From assembly GCA_014885115.2 (NCBI GenBank), contig WKLE02004211.1, forward strand, positions 1-61,254: a stretch of 61,254 nt of DNA, written 5' to 3'. The translations under genes and the position numbers were made by a program. Within the stretch, counting starts at the first letter, position 1. Every line of letters starts with the position of its first letter. Shown here piece by piece: positions 12,258 through 22,065 of the stretch. The notes under the pieces were generated by a model. It had not been told where the DNA came from. It saw only the letters and a program-made list of their open reading frames with translations, and did no database searches. This DNA is from Asterionellopsis glacialis. Taxonomy: Eukaryota > Bacillariophyta > Plagiogrammaphyceae > Rhaphoneidales > Asterionellopsidaceae.

Positions 12258-13670
12258 ATGCCTAACATTAGGACAAAAAAGTCTGACAGGAAGCAGAAGT
12301 CTTTTCCACTTGTTCCACGGAAGGCAGATTCTACTTCCATCGGAAAAAAAAATGCTGTAACATCTAACAAAAATACGAATACCTATGCACCTCCCAATGT
12401 TGCTGCTAAGAACGTGCCAAAAAAAAGTGAAAAATACACCAATATGGTATCAGACTATGCGCCGCGGACAAGGAACGTAGTCAATGCAGCAAGTGGAACA
12501 GACAAAGGCTGGTCAGACGGCAACGTTGTCATGTCACCCATCACCAGTAATGATACGGGAAGTGTCGGAGCTTCAACACTTGAGGCTTCTACCATGGACG
12601 CGTCGACCATGGACGCATCGACCATGGGTGGGTCAACCATGGGTGGGTCAACCATGGGTGCCTCGACAATGGGTGCCTCGACCATCGACACACGGTATGG
12701 AAATTCCGCCGATATGTCTACAGTATATGGTTCGGAATCCGGTACAGATGTCAGCCCCCACCGCCGACCACCTGCCTCATACTTGAAGGGAAATTCACCA
12801 GATTCTGCCGGTGGAATCTTTAGAGTAGAGGAAATGGCTGATTGGGCTCATGACGAGTACAATCGAATAAATCAAAAGGTTGGAGTACTAAGTATTATAA
12901 TTTCTTCAGCACAGCTTCTAATACTTACCCTCCAGTTAAGTATGTGTGGAGTAGCACCGCTTGATGTGAACCCCATGGTGGGACCATACCCGGATGCCAT
13001 CTCTGAGTGGGGCGGTAAAAATGCATACTTGACAGTAGAAGAATTTCAACTATGGCGGTTTGTAACTCCTAACTTTTTACATGTTGGAGTGTTGCATCTC
13101 ATGGTAAATGTTGCTATTCAGCTAGAAGCAGCGGCAAACTTCGAAAGAGAGTGGGGTAGTTTTACGTTTCTTTTCCTTTACTTAATTAGTGGAGTTGGAT
13201 GTATTGTATCCTCATGTGTGTTTGATGCTGACACATATGCAGTAGGAAGTTCAGGCGCTCTCATGGGACTCTTTGGTGCAAAATTTGCACAAATTACCTG
13301 CAACACAGCATTCGAGGTTGAGGCACCCCATGACAAAGGTGTTAAGCTGTCTCACGTCACTGGGCTCTTTTGCATGTTTGCTGTGCTTTTTTGCTTCAGC
13401 TTCATCACATATATTGACTGGTCTGGACATGTTGGCGGTCTTGCAGCGGGATACTTTGCTGGTATGATGTTTTTCTCTAGACCCATTATATCCACTTGTG
13501 AACGCATTCTCTGGGGAGGAATTGGCTGGATTTTGTTCATGGGGTTCTTTATAGGTGCATTCTATTGGCTATTCACTGAAGTTGAATCTGATTCCGATTT
13601 AGCTGATCCGTGCTCATACTTCAGAACCTTGTTTGCAGAAGGGTATGACTGTGAATGTTTATGGGATTAG
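12258..13670 (+). CDS. Rhomboid-family intramembrane serine protease
   Basis: A 470-residue intronless frame starting at ATG 12258. Rhomboids cleave transmembrane substrates inside the membrane with a Ser-His dyad. Both residues are visible: the GxSG serine at S332 (G330-S-S-G333, within VGSSGALMG) and the histidine at H391 within DWSGHVGGLAAGY. The conserved FLHxGxxHLxxN block is present as FLHVGVLHLMVNV. Several hydrophobic helices cover residues about 213-450, with one before the core and one after it, as in eukaryotic secretase-type rhomboids. The N-terminal ~190 residues are hydrophilic, basic then Ser/Thr-rich, and contain a pentapeptide repeat. The C-terminal tail has three cysteines. 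The target membrane cannot be told from sequence; no clear plastid or mitochondrial presequence is seen. It is isolated from the island upstream by 1.3 kb. Confidence 0.9.
   Translation: MPNIRTKKSDRKQKSFPLVPRKADSTSIGKKNAVTSNKNTNTYAPPNVAAKNVPKKSEKYTNMVSDYAPRTRNVVNAASGTDKGWSDGNVVMSPITSNDTGSVGASTLEASTMDASTMDASTMGGSTMGGSTMGASTMGASTIDTRYGNSADMSTVYGSESGTDVSPHRRPPASYLKGNSPDSAGGIFRVEEMADWAHDEYNRINQKVGVLSIIISSAQLLILTLQLSMCGVAPLDVNPMVGPYPDAISEWGGKNAYLTVEEFQLWRFVTPNFLHVGVLHLMVNVAIQLEAAANFEREWGSFTFLFLYLISGVGCIVSSCVFDADTYAVGSSGALMGLFGAKFAQITCNTAFEVEAPHDKGVKLSHVTGLFCMFAVLFCFSFITYIDWSGHVGGLAAGYFAGMMFFSRPIISTCERILWGGIGWILFMGFFIGAFYWLFTEVESDSDLADPCSYFRTLFAEGYDCECLWD
12570..12689 (+). repeat. 15-bp coding minisatellite in the rhomboid N-terminus
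   Basis: Eight in-frame units of 15 bp, consensus around ACCATGGRYGSSTCG, encode an A-S-T-M-D/G type pentapeptide (residues 105-144). Neighbouring pairs of units are nearly identical (DA, GG, GA versions), which points to recent expansion by slippage or unequal exchange. Confidence 0.9.
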
Positions 13671-15016
13671 AGACAGCTAGCTGTGTTTTTAACTTCCGGT
13701 TCAAGGAAATCCTTACTAACTCTATCATCATGACTGGGTTCGTATGGTATGGCTACAGGTCTCACGTCCTCTTACAACCTCTGGTTTGGTAAATGTTTTA
13801 TAATGCCGTTTTAAATAATTAATTGTATCATCGTCGTGGGTATTTCTACGGCGACCAGTAGTTTTATACGATGAAAAGAAAAAATGAGACTGAAACGGTT
13901 ACAATATTCCTGCAGTAGGACCTACCCGCCGGTGCTGTACAGAAAGGTTTTACTACTTACGTTTTTCAATATTATTCCAACTGTACCTGTATATGAATTA
14001 TGACCACTGCACACAGCACCCAAGTTGTAGTTGAAATCATTGATCAGGTAACGTACCAGGTACTGTAATTCTAGCTGGTAGTAGGACTTTCAGTCTTAAG
14101 GTACTGTCCTACCTGTACCTGTTAACTGAAAATGTATTGGCTACTGTACTCGTACATATAAATTGTAGGAGGATTTTCGGAAAGACCGCTTTTCCGTAGA
14201 CTGACAAGGTCCAACTGTCTTTAGTGTATTTCTATGTGTACTTGTAGTATGTAAGATACCAGGTACTGTTTCAGGTAGGACTGACTTACCTTACAATAGG
14301 AACTAGCTACCATAATGTGAAGTAATTTGGGGTTAAGAAAAGAACTTATTTCGTATAACAATAGTCTACTAGAGTCCTACCAGCTCATAAATAATACCTG
14401 GTACCAGTATTAGTCCTACTCCTAATTGCTAAAGTAGGAGTAGCACCAACACGTAGGACTACGTAAGGACCTACCATCACCTCGTATGTGGACAAGTCTA
14501 CAGCACAGCCAACCGGTACTGATTAGGACCTGATACTGGTAATTAGTACAGTGTATTGCTTGTTACGTTGACTACCATGTACAAGAACTCGACATGTTCA
14601 ACGCACCGCTGTTTTCATAAAACACCACGGTGTCCACACTGCCTTTCAGATTGGCAGTATCAACGCCAACCTGTGCGCTTTTGCATCCTTTCGTTCTCCA
14701 CCCATCCTTCGCAAGAGGGAGGGGTCGCAAACAACGCTGTTGTGCCTTCTCGTAGTGTGCAGCCGCGACAAGCCTGGATAAATCGGTGTAACGTTGCAAC
14801 GTCCTTATAAGAAGGCAAGAGAAGCAAACGACTTCGCGCGTGCGCTGCGCTCCTTGAGAAGACGTGGGAAACTGTTTGGACCTATTTTTTGAATAGAACC
14901 CTGTTTCATTTTTCGCAACTCGTATCCAATCGTTCAAGACCTGGTTGTGTTCTCTTCAACTATTTCTGCAAGTGTTGAAAGCAAACAGGATCAACCCCCT
15001 CTGTTTTAAAAATCAG
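13671..15016. other. Spacer with short palindromic word repeats
   Basis: No gene seen. The stretch 13,900-14,560 is crowded with short words such as GTACCAGGTACTG, TGTACCTGT, GTAGGACCTAC and TAGTCCTAC. 14,560-14,940 is richer in G+C and carries a 121-codon minus-strand chance frame without protein-like character. It probably contains the promoter and 5' UTR of the downstream phosphatase gene. Confidence 0.5.
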
Positions 15017-15622
15017 ATGAGTGTAAAGACCCAACTCGTGCATCCAAGCAAAAAGAATTCTGAAATGGCTGCTCCACGGGCATCGCAAAACGCGTCCGTA
15101 ATGATAGGCTCGAAGCCAAGCTTAATATCGGTATCGCCGATGAAATTTCTAATTATGGACGCACCTCGCCAGTCCAATCTTCACCTTTATATTAAAGAAA
15201 TGCGCAATCATGGTGTCATAGAGGTTGTAAGAGTCTGTGAACCAACGTATCTTCCTGGGGAATTGAATAGTGCGGGGATCGGTCTTCATGATATGGCCTA
15301 CGAAGATGGACATTCACCCCCGAAAAACCTCATTGAAGATTGGCTGTCATTAGTGGATCAAACATTTTATTCACCTGGAAAATCCGAAAATGCAGCTATT
15401 GCTGTCCACTGTATCGCTGGTTTGGGCCGAGCTCCTGTAATGGTAGCCATAGCTCTAATTGAGTTCGCCAACATGGATCCTGTAGAGGCAGTGACTCTCA
15501 TTAGACGACAACGTCGAGGTGCTATCAACGAGAAGCAGCTAATTTATCTTGAAGGTTACCGAAAGCAATACAAGAAGAAGAATGCTGGTGGAGGAGAATC
15601 ATCCTGCTGCATAATTCTTTAG
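15017..15622 (+). CDS. PRL/PTP4A-type prenylated protein tyrosine phosphatase
   Basis: 201 residues from the first ATG at 15017; another ATG at 15065 would give a length closer to animal PRLs (about 170). The open frame extends further upstream only through a TTG. The P-loop is HCIAGLGRAP, with H131, nucleophile C132 and R138, followed by Ala as is typical of PRLs. The general-acid loop reads AYEDG with D97 in the position of the catalytic Asp; the usual WPFDDG is altered. The protein ends C-C-I-I-L, so the last four residues form a CaaX box with Leu, favouring geranylgeranylation, and a KKK-rich stretch just before it would help membrane binding. Known family roles are signalling at endosomal or plasma membranes and Mg2+ handling in animals; the diatom role is unknown. 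Convergent with the next gene. Confidence 0.9.
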   Translation: MSVKTQLVHPSKKNSEMAAPRASQNASVMIGSKPSLISVSPMKFLIMDAPRQSNLHLYIKEMRNHGVIEVVRVCEPTYLPGELNSAGIGLHDMAYEDGHSPPKNLIEDWLSLVDQTFYSPGKSENAAIAVHCIAGLGRAPVMVAIALIEFANMDPVEAVTLIRRQRRGAINEKQLIYLEGYRKQYKKKNAGGGESSCCIIL

Positions 15623-15939
15623 ATAATTGCTTTGGTACTCTATACGCAACCAGACGCAACCAGGTGTTACGAGTGCTTCTGCCACTAATGTTTAGGGGCA
15701 AATACCTGCACCCTGATAAGCTGCTGATTGATGCTTGAGCAAGATAGAATAATTATGTTTAAATAAATTGGTTAGATTCCATCACATCACAAATGGTTGT
15801 ATATTTTTTCTCAGTATCAAAAAATAAGTATTAAAACTTTAAAATAAAATACTAATATTTACAAATTCTATCAGTTGCAATTAGCAGTCATACATTTGAA
15901 CGGATCGTACCAAAATGTATCTCGAAAGTTGAAATCTAA
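15623..15939. other. Convergent intergenic region
   Basis: This 317-bp spacer lies between two convergent 3' ends and is AT-rich, with several AATAAA-like words (for example near 15761-15765 and 15823-15850). It probably holds both polyadenylation regions. No ORF of note. Confidence 0.5.
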
Positions 15940-17296
15940 TCATATATCGTTGAACCATACCGTTTCTGTGCCTTGTGTTGATTCTCGCCTTCCAGCAGAC
16001 CCTCCATCACGTTCGAAATTCCAAACAGCTTCATCTATTTCTTCAAATGGAGAAACGATCGCAAGTTTTGTAGCCCTAACACGTGCTGCCTTTGCGCTTT
16101 TGTCAAGATCTCCATCTGGACTGTAATTAACAATATGACCACACAGCAACATACAATCTTCCGAATATTTCCTAATATCAAGAACGTGCTGTACCCACAT
16201 CTTGCCAACAGCAACTGAAGGCTCCAGAATTTTTCCATCCCAGTCTTGCTTCTCTTTTTTCAGGTGAAGAAATAGCTTATACCCGACCACAGCGCGCCTT
16301 GCAAAATTCGCGGACCATCGGTAGTGTCTCATACATCGTGCCACCAATGGTGTGGCACCCCATGTTGGTCTAGGTTCTCTGTTCAAATCTATAGCCCACC
16401 ACGCCTCAACTCGATTATTTGTTTCCTTATCACTATTTGGCTTTGATGGTAAATTATTATGTTTGTTCACTTCAGGATTGGGTTGCCTCTGTGTATCATT
16501 CAAGACGTCTTCATTCGCTTTGAACGATCCAGAAGATTCTTCTTCGTCTTCTTCACTGATATCATCACAAAGTTTATTCTTTATCCTCCATGACTGATGT
16601 TCTGATCCCTCAAGGTCGGATTCAGTCAGATGTTCGCTTTCATCCAGATCAATTTCTTCAAACAATGCGTTGTCTTCTTCTCGCCAAGTTTCCATGTCCG
16701 GAAACTTGCCCTCAACTCGAAACTCAGGTTCTTTTTCAAAATCTTCCCTCATTTGTTCAATACCTCGAACGATATGTCTTTCGTGACGGTCCAATCTCTT
16801 CCCTAACGAAATTTTATTTTGGATCTTCCGTGGGATTTGATCAAGACCTTTAGCAACACCATCACCATAGGTTAAGCAAACAGTTGGGGGGACCAATGAA
16901 AGTACCTTTCCTTCAAAAAAGTCAGGAGTGTCATACCAGTAGACAAGTCTCGCCATTGAATTGGGATCTCCCTTATTCTACAATTAAAGATTTCAAACGG
17001 ATTCGTAGACAGGAAGGATCGTGATTATGAAGGAAGTTTTGTAAAAATTAAACCTAGAATTACCCTCATCAAAGAGGCGACGAAGAGAAAACCAATTTTT
17101 AAAAACTTACGCTTTCAAACATTCTCATCCATGCATTTCTTACGGATCCTGGTGGCACATCGTATGGAGACATATACAACACAGGAAGATGTGTTTTCCC
17201 CCATCGAACAAAACCTAGTTGACGAAACTGAGATTTGGCCACATCTGGGATCTCCGAAAGAATCCTATCTTTACGAAGGATTGATGATCGCCTCAT
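15940..17296 (-). CDS. Two-exon protein with PWWP-like N-terminus and GRDP-like C-terminus
   Basis: Exon 1 is 17296-17111. The intron is 17110-16978, with donor GTAAGT after Glu-Ser and acceptor TTGTAG, phase 0, 133 bp. Exon 2 is 16977-15940. The joined product is 407 aa. The N-terminus reads LGFVRWGKTHLPVLYMSP and, after the intron, ARLVYWYDTPDFFEGKVLSL, a layout resembling a PWWP chromatin-reader fold. A very acidic Ser/Glu/Asp linker covers about residues 165-215. The C-terminal part carries WGATPLVARCMRHYRWS and MWVQHVLDIRKYSEDCMLLCG (W325/H326 region), resembling the W-x-x-H core of glycine-rich-domain-like (GRDP, PF07173 type) proteins. Function unknown; chromatin or nuclear association is inference only. 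The start ATG at 17296 is the only one in frame and could be preceded by another exon. Confidence 0.68.
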
Positions 17297-18744
17297 TCTT
17301 TTGCTACAGTTTTAGAACAGCTAGTTACAAAATACGAAGTAGTTGATCGACCACTGTGCAGAGTGAAAAGAGAGTTCGATGACAATATTATCATGTAAGA
17401 GTGTTGTGTGGTTATTAGAGTAGCACTAATCCAAGGAAATTTGACGACTTGGATCTCAAGAGCATGTCTTGAAAACTCTCCAACGCGGTACTCGTACAGT
17501 CTAATTCGAATCATTGTTTTGTTGTTGCCGGAAAGAGATACGTGGATGTTGTACCTGTAGGACCCTCTAGCTAGGACTACTGGGACCTAATACCGTAATA
17601 GGTTGTATTAATACCTGGTAGGATTACTTCTACCTGTACCTGGGGTACCAGGCACCTGGTAATAGAATCTGGTAACAAGTACCTGTGCCAGGTAGTAGAC
17701 TAGACTAGTTAGTAACAGGTATTAATACTAGTACTGGTCCCAGCAAGGCGTTTTTTGATTGTCTCGCCGCTTCGTTATTATACCAGTGTAGTAGGACCAC
17801 CAGGTACATGTATGTACCTGGTAATGCACTAGTATACCAGGTATGTCGTACGTGCGTAGGTTCTGTATATGAACCTATCAGTTCAGTTGACCGGCGGTTT
17901 TTTCAATCATTCGCACTAACTGCTACCATTTTAATTAACGACAGGAACTAGTAAATGGTGGGTCTGCTGGCAGTCCTATCTGTAAGGTACTGTAGACTCT
18001 AATAGGAATAAGACATGCATTGCTTCATAATACTGTAAACCAACTAAAAGTGATCATCAGCAGGAATACAACGATTATCAATAAACTTCTTAATTGCATG
18101 GTTTACCTAAAGGACTATTCACTTCTGTCCAGAACACCTACAGATTATGTATTATTACATGTTCTAGCTAACTTATCATCGTAAAAACAAACTTGTACCC
18201 GGTAACATAGTAGACCAGCAGATATATCTCAGAATGATACCTCTTCAAGCAAGTCCAAAAGGACAGAAGAAATCGAAAAATTACAATAGCATAGTCCATC
18301 ATGAATCATCACCATAGTATTGATACTACCTCACATTTCTTTCCGATCGCCTCTTTTTTCGAGTTGGTCTTGCTCCTAAATATCCCGTAACGTAGTTTTT
18401 ATGAACGGTTTTCCCGTTCTTTTCTCATTTTGGAAAATAATCAAGTTACAAAATATTTCCTTGACCATCTAGAGTCAATTTATATCATTTTTTCTCTTTC
18501 TAATAGGAGAAATTTATGAACAACGCTTGTGAAAGAGTCACAGTGGACAGTAAAACTCCATTGACGTCAAAAGTAATTGTAATCAGAATTTGAAGTTTAG
18601 AGGTACTTCATACTCTCGTCACATGTATGTTCCCGTCACAGCTAAAAATTGTCACATTCAATTACTGTAGTTGCATTTTCTCAAGTTCTTCTTTTTTCAC
18701 CAATATATTTGCAGCCTAAAAGCTATTAGTTTTATAGTTTTTTT
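17297..18744. other. Spacer with dense short-word repeats
   Basis: No gene seen. 17,560-17,860 is packed with TACCTGGTA, GGTACCAGG, CAGGTACATG and AGTAGGACC words in both orientations. 18,350-18,700 is AT-rich and probably includes the 3' UTR of the next minus-strand gene. A TGACGTCA palindrome lies at 18562-18569. Confidence 0.55.
18562..18569. promoter_or_regulatory. CRE-like TGACGTCA palindrome
   Basis: A perfect bZIP/CRE-type site inside TTGACGTCAA. Related sites control CO2/cAMP-responsive genes in diatoms. Here it lies beyond the 3' end of the lumen-protein gene and about 1.27 kb upstream of the 17296 start, so a regulatory role is doubtful. Confidence 0.2.
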
Positions 18745-19554
18745 TTAATTTCCAATGGCATCTTCCGCAGCCTTATTGAATGCATGTAGAGATTTGGTCG
18801 CCGCACCAAGGACGGCTAAAACATTTATTCTGGGGTCTTTTCCTAAATTTTGTTCTGAAGTAATTTTTATTATTTCGTTTGCTGCACCAATAGGTGCAAC
18901 TACGGCAAGACCGAGTGTCTCAACAACTCCTCCGTCAATTTTCGACTGTCGCACGGCAGCTTCAGCTGTTCTGTCAAGCGTATCAAAGTCTCTTAGAAAC
19001 TTACGAAAAAGGTCGCTAGCTACGTACATTTGTGCATCATTCTCAATCGTATCAATCAAAGCATACGCTCGAAGTCTAAGTTGAGATTCCGACACTGCCC
19101 CACCTCGTAATTGCTTTGACAAGGCGTCAAACTTTCCTTCAAGAACTAGGTTGGTCAATGAATCCAACGCCACCTCAGATTGCTTGAGTGAGGCTATCAA
19201 TTCATCTCGCTCGAATGGAATTTCGTTTTCTTTTTTCTGATAAAGCTCACCTGTTTCCCAGTAAGATCCTTTCAAATTCAGTGGATTGTAAACAGCACCT
19301 GCTGCTGTGGGTCTAAACAATTCAATCCAAAAAGCGGTCATTAAACTATTGCCCAAAAGTTGCCTTCGACCGGCATCTAGGTTTCCTGTGATCTCTTGTT
19401 GCTTACCCGGTGGGTTCGCACTAATTCGAGTTCTATGGAGAGAATCATTACGAATGCTTCTCGCAGAATAGGTAGCCGAGTGCAATGCAGACACTAATGG
19501 GATGAGAGTAACCAGAACCGCCCAAAACGATATCATGATGCCTGTAGATCTCAT
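18745..19554 (-). CDS. Putative thylakoid-lumen protein, possibly PsbQ/Psb31-like
   Basis: 269 residues from ATG 19554. The N-terminus is layered as expected for import into a complex plastid and then the lumen. Residues 8-23 form a signal peptide (SFWAVLVTLIPLVSA); a basic Ser/Arg-rich transit region runs to about residue 60; a twin-arginine motif RRQLLG at 63-68 is followed by a hydrophobic stretch and an Ala-x-Ala site (AAGA, near 84-87). The mature part of about 180 residues starts VYNPLNLKGSYWETGELYQ and is strongly helical without cysteines, ending with a helix rich in Ala. That fits the four-helix extrinsic photosystem II proteins (PsbQ, Psb31), but I see no diagnostic signature. Lumenal targeting is well supported; the exact family is not. 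Confidence 0.72.
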   Translation of the reverse strand: MRSTGIMISFWAVLVTLIPLVSALHSATYSARSIRNDSLHRTRISANPPGKQQEITGNLDAGRRQLLGNSLMTAFWIELFRPTAAGAVYNPLNLKGSYWETGELYQKKENEIPFERDELIASLKQSEVALDSLTNLVLEGKFDALSKQLRGGAVSESQLRLRAYALIDTIENDAQMYVASDLFRKFLRDFDTLDRTAEAAVRQSKIDGGVVETLGLAVVAPIGAANEIIKITSEQNLGKDPRINVLAVLGAATKSLHAFNKAAEDAIGN

Positions 19555-20850
19555 TTATAAATTTCAGGCGTACCTTCCAATAATCTGAAATTATTGATAC
19601 AACTTTTTGATTGTATTCCGGTTAACTTCTACGGATGTACCGGTAATGTTATCGGTAGCACTGGGACACTGGGACTGCACTCGTGTCCCTCTGCTTGTTG
19701 AGAACGTTGAGACGTTCCTGGGAAACTGTGAGTCGAAATCGGATTGCAGATGCAGGAACGGCTCAGGAAACAGAGAACCCAGAGATGAACAACCAACAAA
19801 AAATACATACCTGGTATCAAGGTTCCCTGTCCCACAGCTACAGGTACCAGGTACCAGGTACACCCCACAAACAATGGATAACGAGCAAAATATACCAGGT
19901 AGTCGTTTATGTGGATTTCAACGTGAAAATCGTACCAGGTACAATCAGTCATAATTTGTCTGGTACCAAGTACGTACCAGGTACAGGTAACACACCGAAA
20001 CCACACCAACCAGGTAAGTGGAACCTAGCTTTCCTGCTGCTATTTACGTACAGTATCGTGATACTGCGCCTTCGTTACGAGGTAGACTTCTTATATTAAC
20101 TTTGAACGAGTACAAGCTACCCAGGTACAGTACTAAAGACACAGTGGGTAGGACCCAGAGGTCCTACTGTTACCGTTGTGTACAGGTACTGGTACCTGGT
20201 AGGACTATATCGTATTATTCTACAATCCTAATAGCCTGTTGGACCTGATACTTAATCACTACCAGTCACAGGTTAACGTTATAGCTGGTATGGCTTGTAC
20301 ATGTTGATTGTAGAATAGCCCAAGATATGTATGAGATCTCCACCTGGTAATATACTATTATTTACATAAATCTGGACCTGCAGTATTCTATTCGGATTCG
20401 AGTCATTTTAATTTATGTTGAAGTTCTCTTGATATAATGACCAAAATGCTCAATACTATTGAAAGAAATAAGGACCTGAAAAGAATCTCACTATTTCTCC
20501 GCGAAGGGATCATAAGTACTAGATATACTGATGTGACGATACTGATCACACAATATGTACATGGGTAATCCTATTTTTCTGTGATCACAGATAATACGCA
20601 GTCGTACAGTAGGATTTCTGCGAAGGGGTCAAAATAGAAAATGAATAGAATCCCGGACTGGCTTTCCTAATAATTGTCTGTAAACAGAATATTGAGTAAC
20701 GATCGGAATGAGTGTCACTCTAGTTTGTCCTAAGAATCGTAGAACGAGGATTTCACGTTCTGATATATCTATTGGTATCGCTGCACCGAAACACGACAAA
20801 AAATCAAAGAGCTAAACTTCTTCTTCTTCTTCTCTCTCTCTAGAGCAACG
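19555..20850. other. Spacer with the densest GGTACC-type word cluster
   Basis: No gene seen. 19,800-20,260 contains back-to-back GTACCAGGTACCAGGTAC words (19841-19862) and many TACCAGGTAC, TGGTACCTGG and GTAGGACC copies, on both strands. Frames of 76-138 codons here are read through these repeats and are not genes. The 5' leader of the next gene at 20819-20842 contains a TTC then CT microsatellite. Confidence 0.6.
19841..19862. repeat. Three head-to-tail GGTACCA-type words
   Basis: CAGGTAC is repeated with 7-bp period. Each word is nearly self-complementary, so the stretch can fold on itself. It is the clearest short example of the word family seen in most spacers of the window. Confidence 0.85.
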
Positions 20851-21711
20851 ATGACCCCATTACCATCTACCAATCGTCGTCGTCGTCGAAGTGCTGATGA
20901 GTTGGAGTTGGAGCTACTCAAACTCCAAGATTCAACGAGGGACGTGGTTCAAAAAAGTTGGAAAGAAGTCAGCCGAATGCATGAAGTCAACGAAGAAAGG
21001 GAAGCAAAAATCCGGGATCTAGAAGAACAGCTCGTTCGACAGAAAAGTCAAAATGGGACCCTTCAAACGTCGACTCATTTGGAAGGCCTATTGCCAGTCT
21101 CTGATACAGTTCGTGACGAGGACGATAGGTTGTCCTCGAAAACCGTACTTACAGAATGGGAAGATGACACTTTATGTGATTCCAGCGAGTTTGAATCACA
21201 GGGACCTTCTTTGGAGGGGTTTCCCAAACAATCACATTGTGAATCAGATAATGAATCAAAAGTTGAAAATTTACTCGAGGATTTCTCGTCACACAGCAGG
21301 TCATCCCGAAAAAGGTCGTTCCTCAAGCCGCTCTTTCAAATGTCAGAAAAAAAGTCGCCTGTCGCCGAAGAATTGATGAGCCAAATGGTGACAATGCAGC
21401 AAATTCATGCTGCTGAACTTGAAGAGTCTAACTTGAAGCTCCGTCAGAGAGAAGCAGCCATCAAGACCCTTGAAAGGGCACTAGCGGTACAAACAAAAAA
21501 CGTTGAAAATCTCAGAAAGGAAGTTGAATGTCTTGAGAACAACCGTAATCAAAAGGAAGATTTTTACACAGAGACCGCACACAGAAGCAGAACCGATTCT
21601 GACTTGTCAGCTGCTGACACGGAGGCTGCCCACATACCTCAACGCCGCATGCCCACCAGGACAAAGTCCTTGGTTTCAAGATGGCCCAGAGAAGTAAAAT
21701 ACTCATTCTGA
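20851..21711 (+). CDS. Coiled-coil protein of unknown function
   Basis: 286 residues from ATG 20851, single exon. The start is an Arg run (NRRRRRSADELELELLKLQ) followed by a first charged helix to about residue 68. Next comes a Ser/Asp/Glu-rich disordered segment (about 70-165) with an RSSRKRSFLKPLF basic patch. A long heptad-type coiled coil covers about 170-235 (QIHAAELEESNLKLRQREA and onward), and the tail is basic and Ser/Thr-rich (RTKSLVSRWPREVKYSF). No enzyme motif or membrane segment. The RxxS-type basic patches could be phosphosites. It could be a cytoskeletal or scaffold protein; I do not recognise a family. Confidence 0.75.
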   Translation: MTPLPSTNRRRRRSADELELELLKLQDSTRDVVQKSWKEVSRMHEVNEEREAKIRDLEEQLVRQKSQNGTLQTSTHLEGLLPVSDTVRDEDDRLSSKTVLTEWEDDTLCDSSEFESQGPSLEGFPKQSHCESDNESKVENLLEDFSSHSRSSRKRSFLKPLFQMSEKKSPVAEELMSQMVTMQQIHAAELEESNLKLRQREAAIKTLERALAVQTKNVENLRKEVECLENNRNQKEDFYTETAHRSRTDSDLSAADTEAAHIPQRRMPTRTKSLVSRWPREVKYSF

Positions 21712-22065
21712 ATAATGATGTGCAAGTATCCATAAGGATTGCCTCTGTAATTGCCTAATCTATTTTGAAAAGTCGATATTAGATCACCCAGCCCAGCCTT
21801 GAGACTTAACTTCATGGAAATACGCAATAATATGGAATAAATAAATAAAAAAGTAGATAAAAGAGTAATAAAAGAGAAACTGTCACTATTTTACAGAGAT
21901 AATAATTAAAGCTAGAGATTTGTGCTGTTGCAGCTTCTTTCTCTGAAATTAGAAAGTATATCAGAAACCTAGTAAGAGAGTGCAGTTTACAAGCAAATGC
22001 GGTTAGACTTGAGTAAAGTAAACTTGAAAAGTGCCATTGAAGACGAAACTAATGCACTTCAGATA
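21712..22065. other. AT-rich convergent spacer; may hold a last exon of the TPR gene
   Basis: No independent gene. On the minus strand a strong acceptor (TTTCTAATTTCAG ending at 21943) is followed by an 18-codon frame ending in TAG at 21886-21888. It matches in phase a GTAAGT donor at 22080-22075, and would be an alternative last exon of the TPR gene. Confidence 0.45.

Noticed and set aside
14572..14937. 121-codon minus-strand frame upstream of the PRL phosphatase
   Set aside because: No motif, improbable composition, and it lies in the probable leader and promoter of the phosphatase.
19607..20248. Several 76-138-codon frames on both strands
   Set aside because: They are read through the GGTACC-type word clusters; the products are Val/Pro/Gly/Tyr repeats of the words and not conserved protein.
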